Source: Dermacentor variabilis (lineage: Eukaryota; Arthropoda; Arachnida; Ixodida; Ixodidae). Taken from it: DNA of 64,000 bases. The notes under the pieces were generated by a model, which was given only the letters and a program-made list of their open reading frames with translations, did not search any database and was not told the DNA's origin. How positions within the stretch are numbered: position 1 is the stretch's first letter; each line of letters opens with the position of its first letter. The position numbers and the translations under genes are program-made. Where the stretch lies: positions 219,107,673 through 219,171,672 of the forward strand of contig NC_134568.1 in NCBI RefSeq assembly GCF_050947875.1. The letters run 5' to 3'. Positions 35,401 through 47,400 of the stretch are shown here, piece after piece.

Positions 35401-38400
35401 ATCCCGGAGGTAGTGCACAGCTGTGCCAATACAATTGCATAATTTTTGTTTGAGCTCCGTTATTGTTTTGCGCTTTTAATATTTATGTCTGAGAAGGTTT
35501 TAAGATAAAAGGCATGCGCTGTTGATGGTTTGTTCCATGTCATTTGTTTGTGGGCTGCCATTCTCAAAATTCTGAGGAACAATTTTGTCGAGAATGTAGG
35601 TAAGACCTGGTATGAACAACTTTAGTGATTGAATGGTACGGCGATATAACCTGCATATTCCGCATGTCATATAGCATAGCATGGCATATAGCATACATAT
35701 AACTAAATAATACAGAACCTCGTAGAGATGCCAACGCTGATGGCAAAAATTTGCTTGGAGTGTCCATATAATTGCTATTGCAATAAAGAAAAAATGGGGG
35801 GGAGGTGAAAAATTGTGAAGAGCCAGTGGGGCTGTACCAGCCAGTAAATCACAAATGTCTCTGCAATGTACAGATTACTGTATCTATTTGATTATAAGGC
35901 ATTTGTGATTGTGGGTTTATTTTGTAGCTTCATACTACAAGTAGGATGGATGACAATTTTCCGTTTCGTGAACTTTCCTCCACCTTGTGAGCTTCCGCAG
36001 AACTGATTTGCCATATTATGTGTCCCTATGTTTCAAGTTGTCGATTAATTCGCCCTCGCTCTGCGATCTGGTAGCCTCCTGGTTAGCTTAGATGGTAGAG
36101 TGACCGCCTCAGAAAAGCATTGATCCCAGGTTCGAATTTTGGACTAGGACTACTTTTTCTTCAACTCCAAAGCTTTGTTTCAGAGAAACCCATATGGGTT
36201 TCCTCTGTAGCTTCATGCCATGCATCGGGTGGAGGATCATTTTCTATTTCATTTTTGCAACATAATTTCAACCACTGTTTGATAGTTAGTTACAGGAGCG
36301 TTGACGTTGAGTAAAATGTATAAAAAGGAACATCTCATAAATGTGTCTTAGTCTTAAGTACAACTAGGAACAACTCATGGATGTTAATACAACATATGTG
36401 GTTTACTGGGTAATTCTGGTGCAAACAAATTAGGAGGAGCCAATGGGGCTCTTCCTAATTGTTTGCACCGAACTTCAAAAAGCACTCCCTTATCAGAAGA
36501 CGAATTGGCCTTTATGGAACAGTATTTGGCCACTACCTGCCTCACAAATCTCACAGGAGTTGGCTGACCTAAGACAGACAGTGATGATGAAGCAATTTTC
36601 TAAGTGGGAGGTGATGAGTCTTCTTTCATTTTAGAGGATACTGGTTTGTCTGGTGGCTGTTATGGTTAGATGATTCATTCCAATGAGACATTTGTGCATG
36701 CAAGTTCATCACCGTCAGTCATGCATTCTGGTGTCATTCTTACTTTTTCCTGCCCTTGTTTTTGTGCTGTAACATCATGACCATATTCCAGCTTTCTCAG
36801 TTTCCTAGTTCGTTTGCACAGTAGTGTGCTGCAGACAACAGTTGAGGTGTTGTGTGTGGATGGCGGTTAACATTCCATAGTTGCAGGAGCTACTAAAGTC
36901 CCATCACCCTTCACGTTTTGTTTCATGTGTGAAATGAAAATATACTGTTTTCTGTTACCTTAAGTTGACTGTTCCTCTCATACTGTTTTCATTTCTTAAA
37001 TATTGCCTTAATTTGCTAATGTTGTTTGCTAAACTTTTTAGCATGTACAAAGCCATGGAACATCAGCTTGGCCTTTTTGGTGTTATGGTAAGCTTTTTAT
37101 AGTGCTTTACTAGTATTATTTAGTGGCCCAAAATGAATATGTGACTGGTGGTTCGAGGTGGCTTTTATTTGATAACGTGTGGTTCATGTTCATGTTGTAG
37201 TGTCCTGTTAAGCCTCTTTTGCATGACCACTTTTTGTAAAACTTTCGAGATAGCTTCCATTTACAACAAAAAACCTCCTGTGGACTGCGTCGAGGAAATA
37301 GAGGTAAAAATTAGGTGCAGCACTGCCTTTTTGTAGCACAGTGCAAGCACATGCCTGGTCCTCACAGATACCTACATGCGTTGACTGATGTTGAACAGGT
37401 GGTACTCATTTACCACAGTAAAGGTCTCTGTATTCAGTGCACTAAAGAACAGAAAGGTGTGCCGAGTTTCTACCCTGAAGACAGGCAGTGACCGCCATAG
37501 CAAAGAAGCTTTTGCTGTGTATTAAAGTTGTCCTAGGTCTTTGCAAAAGATCCGTACTACACAAAGTATAGGCTTGGCAGATAACTGCAGCGCTACAGGA
37601 GTGGTTGAGTCATCCAAACAAGGAACTGGCACTCTTTTAACTAAGAAGAAAGAATGAAAAAGAAAGAAAAAGCTACGCTCTTGGAAAAGCAATTGGCAGT
37701 TGAGTGGCGTTCATATGTGCAGCCATGATAAGTAGGGGTGTGCAAATATTTGAAATGTCAAATACGAATCAAGAATATACTATTTGAAATTGTTGAATAG
37801 TATTAATCTTGTTCAAATACTAAGGGAAAACAACAGTTCTTTTAAAGAATACATTGTTGCGCCAAAAAAGGAAAATAAAGACTTGGGAAGGAAGAGTACG
37901 AAACGACAGATTGAGCACTCTTCCTTCCCAAGTTTTTATTTTCCTTTTTTGACGCAACAATGTATTCTTTAGATCCCAACCAACTCGCCCAGCAACAAGT
38001 TCTACTCAACAGTTCTTTTAGCCCACAGGGAGAAAGACTGATGCAAATGGAGTCTCGTCCGAATGATTCTTGTGCAGCAGTACTTGGTTGTTGTGGACAC
38101 CAATTCAGTTCTTGAATGAACACGTGGAGGAGGTTACTTGTGCACAATAGTTGCTAGCGATCGAGAAATTGAAAACATTCAATATGTGAAGGTTGTTTTT
38201 CTCGAATATTTGAATTCAATTCACATTTTGACATTTAAACATCCCTAATGATAAGGTATTTATATTTGTTCTTCAGAAGATGCACCAGTGCACTTGAAAA
38301 ATGTATGAACGATCGAGAGACTGCACACATTGTTGGGGACAAGCTGATAACCGTGAATTGAAAACAAAGTTTAGCTATAATAGATGCAGCCAGAGGTAGC

Positions 38401-41400
38401 AACTGATAATACAGAGCCCTCCGTTCTACATTTTGGTATAAAGCATTCTAGTAAAATGGTAATGGATAAGTCTGTAAAACATTTCAATTTGAGCAGTCTT
38501 TGCTATTCTTGGCTGCCACTTGCAAAGCACATGCAAACTATTGCAAGATATTTATAGGCTACTGACAGATGTTACTGTTCCAGTTGCAAGATTAGACTTT
38601 TCTGAAGCCAGCTTCCATTCTTCTACCTTAAGAGGCAGATAAACTGCCAAGATTTCTGTGTAGGGTCTGGTACCAGCCACGTGGGCTGTTGCATCAATGA
38701 CTGAGCACAGGAAGAGAACATGAGCAATCCATAAATAAGACCAAATTGCATTTACCAACACCATGCCAGCATGTGTAAGTTTTAAGCATCCTAATCCTTG
38801 GGAGCAGTGTTGGCATGCTTGCACATAAATTTATAGAAGTGCTTACATTAAAAAGAGTGACTATGGTTGTATCAGAAAGATCTGTCATATTGCACAGTGA
38901 AGAATTTTTAAGAAACTGCTATGATTACACTATTTTGACAAAGGTTTGATGTAATGTAGTTGGCTTTTCTCTCGGTGTGTGGTGTAGGCCAGTCAGTGCA
39001 CATTGCAGATTTCTTTGTATGTTTGTTCTTTAGTTGCAGGTAGCGCCTCCTGTGCATTTCTCTCCTGTATGTTTCTTGCCTTTTTGTCCTCCTTTAAGTA
39101 TGAACCAAGTAGCAGAAGCGACATGTATTATTATGCCAAGAGTCCCTGTTATTTTATTATTGTGCATATTTGAACAGGTACTCAACCTCTTGCTTACTAA
39201 ATCTGCAGCGACTTTGTAGTCCTGTGATCAATATAGTTGAGTAAATGATGTTGTAGGCAATAAAGTGTGGGTTTTTTAGACCTTGCAGACTCTGCCACAT
39301 CCATAATCCGTGGGGCTGGCAAAAACTTTCAGTAAGAATTTTTTTTCTTTTTACCATGCTTCTAGAAATCCATGAGTGAATTACGGCAAGAAACCGCAAA
39401 CTACATGTTGTCTCATGCTGAAGAGTTCCTTCCTTTCCTAACAAGCAGAAAGAATGGAGACATGATGACTGCAGGTGAACAATAAAAAGTGTGCTTGATT
39501 ATCAAGATGTATATGTGTGGTCACGACTGACTTTTAAGATTTACAATAATTGGGTGTAACAGGCTTCTTCCAATTAATTTTACTCTGCATGGATTTTCTA
39601 ACTGAAGGCAATACAGTGTTACACTATCTTGTACACTGTACTAGCTGTAGTCCTAGTACTACACAGCAATGATGGTATTTAGCATCACTATGTAGGTCAA
39701 TAGCATGAACCATCATGGTAATACCCCGCCGAGTGCACCTCAATACCTCTCCTCATGACACTGAATATTTTGCTGCGTATTTTCAATACAAGATTGTAAG
39801 AGACTTACATTAGATGATGGTACTATTCTATCATTTCTTCTTATTTAGTGTGAGAGTACACAGTGATATCATCAATATAAACATTGCAATAATCACCAGT
39901 CAAATGATCCAAGGGGTTATTCATGATTTTCATCATTCATCATCATCATTCATCAAGGGGTTATTCATCGACTCCAGAATTATTCCAACCAAATGGTAGC
40001 CTGTTATATTCATACCAAGATAAACCAATCAACAGATAACCTACAGTTTGTTGTTAGATTGTGTCACTATAAATTATTTGAGCTTTAATCACATTTCTTG
40101 CATGTTGCATTTCAGTGATATTTTCAGGCCTAACAAGTTCTTATTTTTCTCTTTCATATGCAGAAGAATATGAAGATTACTGCTTAGAGGTTTCAAGCAC
40201 TACAGCTTGGGGAGGTCAAGTTGAGGTATGAGTGATGTTTTGCATTATATCTGCGATATGTAGACTGCTCAGCATGCACTTCTGCCACAAATATCTTTAT
40301 GGATATGCTGAAAAAATATACTCTGATTGAAATGCTACAGTGGTTTCACAACTGCCATGTTACAGGCACAGCTATTTTCTTGGCACTATAGTAATGAAAC
40401 AGCTTCAGCAATTGCAAAAATCGAACATTCTTGCCTTCTGCATGTCATAATGCTGTCTTAGAGGTCAAAACATATTGTCACAATGTCAAAAAACGGGTCG
40501 TAGAGCACTATTCAGGAGGCACAGCGACAGGCCACCTTTTTTAATGCTGAGCGCAACAGCAACTACTTCTTCACTGCGTCTTGATAAAAACGCTCATGCA
40601 TACTTGCGTTGTCCTCTTTTTCGTCGGAGCACAGGTGCGGCATTTGCGTCCCTCCAAAAGAAGCATCGTCCCGATGCACAATTTAAACATATGAGGGCAG
40701 TGTACAACGGCAAAGATTTACACATGCAAAAAAAGAAAACAAAAAAACAAAAAAAGCAAAAGTTAGTTTAACAGGTACGGCTTCATCCGTACCACATGCA
40801 TCACTTCGGGTAAGTGCTTGCGGTGACTGGAGCTATCGTCACTGTCAGGAATGACCTCGTAATTCTTGTGGCGACTGGAGCTATCGTCACTGTCAGGAAT
40901 GACCTCGTAATTCACGTCGCTCAGGGGGCGGATCACTCTGTACGGCCCAGGGAACCGTCTTAGAGGTTTTTCGGAAAGTCCATGACGGCGTATGGGTATT
41001 CAGACCCATACTTTGTTGCCGGGAGTGTAGGAAAAGGACCTGTGTCGAAGATTGTATCGTTTTGTATCTTGGTCTTGCTGAATGTAGATACGTACGGGGG
41101 CAAACTGTCTGGCTTCTTTAGCGCGCTGAGTAAATTTGTCAATGCCGGTAGGTAGGTAATCAAACTTATGCGGCAGCATGGCATCCAGCATTTTCGTGGC
41201 TTTGCGGCCGTGGACCAAGCTGAATGGTGTCATTCCAGTAGTTTCTTCCATCCATCTGATCCATCTGTTGCCAGCTATAGAAGTTGGAAATAGGCCCAGG
41301 AAATACATACCAACTTGGGCAAATGGCTGGCCTGGTACCTCGACCGGATGTAAGAGACCTGCAGGCTTGCCGGGAGGTGCTTTGCGTCTTTTGCAGTCGG

Positions 41401-44400
41401 CACATGTTTGTACGTGATGTTTGTGGGGTTCTCACCCTTGCTCTTGGGACAAAGGAGTGACAGCACAGTAGTGCAAACAGTCACAAGGGCATTTATTGCA
41501 CCCTTCGTACACTAATGTTTGCTAGCCGAGTTGCTATTCATGAAACATGCCGAGGGGGCGGCGGCAGTTCGAGGAAGTCCGCAAGTCACTGCAACTGGAT
41601 GGCGAAGGAATATGTTCACCCCATGCTGGACACTAATGCCTGGTCGTTCGCGCGTACGGTCACGCGAACAGTCACATGAACGGTGGTGCGTTTGAATGAT
41701 CGTGTTTGTCCATTCTGGTGTAGGCCTTGCGAGACGGTCTCGCAGAAGCATGGATCAGTACTAGCGCGGAATGTTCGCACCGCTTACTGACCCGGAGCCA
41801 GAGAGGAAGAGCCCACTCCCTGTCACGCCCGACCAACCCCGCCATTAGGTGGCGCTAGCAATGCCACACTTGCGCCATCTCTCGTAATGCGCTGCAACCA
41901 GACTAACCATCGGCGGCACTAAACTACGTGGAGAAACCGGATTACAGGAGACTCGAGACATGCAGGGAAAACAACATATCAGGGGCCATGCGAGAATCTC
42001 GCATCCCCACATGTTTTGCGGCAGCAGGTAGCTTTGGCCAGTAGTACTTGCGTCTGAGTCAGGACAATGTTCTCATGCAGCCTAGATGACCTGCGGTGGT
42101 TTCATCGTGGTATGCTTTTAGTATTTCTTTTCGAAGTGATGTCGGTACGACAAGCATGTACGTGCTGCCACTGGCAGAAATTATAGAGAACATCGTTCCG
42201 GAGACAAAACAATGGCAGTCTCCTGGCATAGAGTTGCGGAACATCCTTACTTTGGCCTTCCAAGAAATTAATGAGTGGGAGCAGCTCTGGTGGTGGTGTA
42301 TCTCCTGTGAAATGGTGACGGGGTCGACGATGCCCCAAAATGCAGTGTCCACTTCCACCTCATTGTTACCTGCGGACTCGATGGGTGACTTTGAGAGGTA
42401 GTCGGCATTGGTGTACCTCTTCCCTGATTTGTAAATTATGGTCATGTCAAACTCCTGAAACCTGAGATTCCAGCGTGCCAGACGGCCAGATGGGTCTTTC
42501 AAGTTGGTTAGCCAACAAAGAGAATGATGATCGCTGACAACCTTGAATGAACAGCCGTACAACTACGGGCGAAATTCGATAACCGCCCACACCATGATGA
42601 GACATTCCTTCTCGGTAGTAGAGTAGTTTTCCTCTGTACGAGAGGGAGTTCGGCTAGCGTAGGCAATTACTTTTTTGGAGCCGTCTTGCCACTGCACCAG
42701 TACAGCACCCAGACCAACATTGCTCACATCAGTATGAAGCGGTGTAGGGGTATCCTTATAGAAGTGCGCAAGAACAGGAGGCGTTTGCAGGCGTTGGTAT
42801 AGTTTGCTAAGTGCTACTTGCTCATTTTCCCCCTAGAAAGGGAACATCGTCTCACGTCAGGCATGTTAACAGCACAGCAATATATGAAAAGTCAGTAATA
42901 GGCGCACAGCCCCAAGAAGCACTTCACTGCCTTCTTGTTGGATAGTGTGGGGAACTTTGCCACAGCGTCTATTTTGTCTGGGTCAGGTCGTACACCCTCA
43001 TGACTGATGACGTGGCCAAGGAAGCATAGTTCACTGAAACCAATATGACATTTCTCGGGCTTTAACGTCAGGCCAGCCCAGCATATTGTTACGGCGATGT
43101 TAGGAGCATATAAAGACTGCATTTACAATATATATACAGGATGAGTCAGCGTAGACAAGATGGCTGACCACCAAGAACACGCAGCAGCCTGCGTCTCGCG
43201 ATCTTCTTCTTCCTCTGTCTTTCATCCTTCCGTAACAGGACCCCCGGGTGGTAAAGCGCCGTAAAGTGGTGGTAAAGAATTGTGAGCGAAGTATGGCTTC
43301 AGTTGCGAAACGTGCATGACGTCAACAGGCATCGGACCTGAGGATGCATCAAACTGTAGCGATGCAATCTTGTAATTTACGTCGTTAACTTGACGGAGGA
43401 CTTCATAAAGCCCTGTGTAGCGAGAGAGAAGCTTCTGGGAGAGGCCAACCCGACAACATGGAGAGGCCAACCCGACGACAGCACCCAAGCACCTGGCGTG
43501 AACCTAACATCGCGATGGCACCGGTCATAATGCTGTTTTTGTATATGCTGCGAGGCTAATAAACGAGAGCGGGTGACTTGATGTGCCATGTGAGCGCGAT
43601 CGATGACTTCATGAGCATACTCAGTAGCAACATGTGACATAGAAGGGAGGATGGTGTCAAATGGCAATGTGGGGTCACGACCATACAAAAGATAAAAGGT
43701 TGAATATCCTGCGGTGTCATGTCGGGACGAGTTATACGCGAACGTTACATAGGCCAGCGTGGCATCCCAGTCACGGTGATTGTTGTAGACGTACATCGAC
43801 AGCATCTCTGTGATTGTTCGGTTGAGACCTTCTGTAAGACCGTTCGTTTGTGGGTGGTAGGCGGTGGACAGCTTGTGCTCAGTGGCACAAGAGTGGAGGA
43901 GGTCGTCGACAACTCTGGACAAGAACGAGAGGCCGCGGTCTGTAAGTAACTGTCGAGGCGCACCATGGTGGAGAATAACGTCATGAAGGTGAAAATCGGC
44001 GACGTCGTTTGCGCAACTAGTGGGCAACACCTTTGTTATCGCGTAGCGTGTTGCGTAATCAGTAGCGACGGCGATCCACTTATTCCCTCTAGTTGTCATC
44101 GGAAAAGGGCCAAGCAGGTCAAGCCCTACGCGAAAGAATGGTTCAGAGGGAACTTAATTTGGATGGAGTCATCCGACAGGTGGCAGGGGAGGTTTCTTCC
44201 GGTGCTGACGTAATTCGCAAGTTGCAACATAGCGACGCACGGAGCGGTAGAGACCCGGCCAGAAGAACCGGTGTCGTACACGGTTGTATGTACGCAAAAC
44301 TCCAAGGTGTCCCGCCGTCGGTGCATCGTGACGTTGTTCGAGAACGACGGATGGCAGATGACGAGGAAGGACAAGGAGCAACTCGGGGCCATCAGAATTG

Positions 44401-47400
44401 ATATTGCGACGGTAGAGGATGCTGTCGTGCAGCACGAACATGCGGCACGTGCCGTCAGTGCAGCCAGATTGCACTCCAGCGATGATGGACTGTAAGGATT
44501 CATCGCGTTGTTGTTCAGGGCGCATGTCGGTCATGTCAGTAAAAGCCATCACGCAGGTCACCGGATCATCCGCGGCAGGATCAGGGGATCCACGGGATGA
44601 CGAGAGAGGCAGTCAGCGTCCTTGTGGAGGCATCCAGTCTTGTAACAGACAATAAATGAAAATTCCTGGAGCCGTAAAGCCCAGCGACCAAGCCGTCCTG
44701 TCGGGTCCCGGAGAGAAGACAGCCAGCAGAATGTGTGGTGGTCTGTAACGACCGAAAATGTGCAGCCGTAGAAATATGGCCGGAACTTGGCAACAGCCCA
44801 AACTAAAGCCAAGCACTCCCGCTCGGGGATGGAGTAATTTCTCTTGGCAGGTGACAACAGGCGGCTGGCGTAAGCTATCACGCACTCACTACCATTCTGT
44901 TGTTGGACGAGAACAGCGCCGATGCCATGGCCGCTTGTGTCAGTGCGGTCTTCAGTTGGTGCAGATGGATCAAAATGGGCAAGTATGGAAGGGGTGGTCA
45001 GAAACCCGATGAGGGCGGCGAACGCATGAGCCTGCTCTGGGCCCCATGAAAATGGCGTGTTCTTCGTTAGAATATCTGTCAAAGGCCGAGCAACGTCGGT
45101 GAAGTATTTGACGAAACAGCAAAAGTAAGAACACAGGCCGACGAAGCAGTGCAAATCAGAAGCAGAACACGGCACAGGGAAACTGCGTACAGCGCGAACT
45201 TTTTCCGTGTCTGGTTGAACACCGGATGCATCAACCAGGTGTCCCAACACGGTAATCTGACGGCGCCAGAATTGACACTTCGTGGAGTTCAGTTGGAGGC
45301 CGGCTTTTCGGAAGACCGCAAGAATGTCAGTGAGTCGGGTAATCTGGCTGCCGAATGTGGGAGAAAAAACAATAACGTCGTCAAGGTAACAAAGACAGGT
45401 GGTCCATTTGTAGCCTCACAGAAGAGAGTCTATCATACGTTCAAATGTCGCAGGAGCATTGCATAGGCCAAAGGGCGTGACTTTGAACTGATATAAGCCA
45501 TCTGGCGTGATGAAGGCCATCTTCTCGCGGTCCATTTCATCAACTGAAATCTGCCAGTAGCCGGATCGAAGCTCTGTGCAAGCCGTTCAAGGCGTCATCG
45601 ATGCGGGGTAATGGGTAGATGTCTTTTCGCATGAGCTTGTTCAAGTAGCAATAGTCGGCGCAAAAACACCAGGTACCATCTTTCTTTTGCACAAGGACGA
45701 CAGGCGAAGCCCAAGGGCTGCCTGATGGCTCAATGACCCCTTTGCGGAGCGTTTTGTCCACTTCTGATTGAATGACTCGACGTTCAGCATGTGATACATG
45801 ATAGGGACGCCAATGAATAGGATTCGTGTCTCCAGTGTTTATACGGTGGTGAACAACAGATGTTTGGCCTAAAGGCCTGTCACCGAAATCAGATGTCACT
45901 GTACGATTCAAGCAGGAGACGTATGTCTGTGGCCTGTGCCGAGGCGAGGTCAGGTGCAATCATTTTCGCGAGGTCATCCGTTAAGGAACCAGAGCTGGGA
46001 GCTGCAATTCGTGCCAAGAAACCACTCTCGGCATTCAGACTCTCAATGTCAAATTCAAAACCACTAGAAAGGATAGCCAAGAATATGCTGACCGGGATCA
46101 CTTGAGTGAATAGGCTGAAATTCAGAAGCGGTAGAACGACGTCGTTATTAGTAACCGTGACCAGCGTATGCGGAACAGCAACATTCCGGTTCAAAAGCAC
46201 GTCGACGATGGGGCAAAGCACATATTCACCGTCGGCAACCTGTGGCTGAGTGGTCAAAGTGACGTAAGTAACTGCCTCGGGTGCCAGATGCACATCATGA
46301 AGCGAGCACAAGTGCGGTGGGGCGGTGCTCGGAGCATCGGCGAGTTGAGGCAGTTCTAACTGAAGAACGCCGGTCGCGCAGTCGATGAGAGCAGAATGAG
46401 TGGATAAAATTCCAATCCAAGGATAACGTCATGAGGGCAGTTGTCAATCACAGCAAACAGAACATAAATAGGGCGGCCGGCTATACTTAAACGCGCAGTA
46501 CACATTCCAAGAACAACCAGCATGCCGCCGTCGGCGACACTTAAGCACTCGGGCAGCTGCTGGGGTGAGGACCTTCTTTAAGCGTCTACGTAGGCTAGCA
46601 CTCATCACAGATACGTAGGCTCCAGTCTCGACAAGTGCTTGGACAGGTACGCCGTCTATTTTAACGTCTATTACACTTCTTGTGGACACAGACAGAGGAT
46701 TCGCTGCGGTAGTAGGCAATGCAGCACCACCTCCGAGGGCTGCATTTCTTAGTTTTCTGAAAGGGCACGGCCAAACGCCACAGGGGACGAAAGGCGACGT
46801 GGCTGCGGCGAACGGGAAGATGGATGACGTGTTTGCGGTGAACGAGACTGGTGTCTGCGCGGCGGTGGTGAGCAGCTGTACCACGTGTTCCTAGCAGAGT
46901 TGTCGGCGTTGTTAGACTCGGCGGTGGGCGAAACATTGCGGGCATTTCCATCAAAACAGTTAAGGTTGGTCGACGTGCGAGTTGTTGAGGGCCACGAGTT
47001 GTGACAGTATCGGGCGACATGATCTATGTGGTGACAGGTGAAACATATTGGCTGGTCGTCCGCAGTTCTCCACTCAGTCGGGTTGCGATAACGTGGAGAG
47101 AAGCGTCAGGGTGGAAGTGAAAATAATAGAAGGGTGTTTGTTGGCTCTGGGTTTGGCGACAGCACAGACAGGATGTGAAACAATGTTTTCAAGTTCCTGG
47201 CAAACGATGGCTTGTATGAGGGGAACGGAAGAATGGTTAGCATCAGGGCTACGCGAACAGAAAGCTGCGGGTGCCATCGCATCCAGTTCACATCGAAAGA
47301 TTCGCACCACGTCCTCTGATGGTGACACATGCTGCTGTGCGGGTTGATCTTCACACGTCGACATTGCGGCAGTATTGGGAAGTCTGGCAATGGTTGCAAG

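Noticed and set aside
36071..36145. A functional tRNA gene
   Set aside because: The box motifs are decayed and are followed by a known-looking SINE body, so it is a SINE head.
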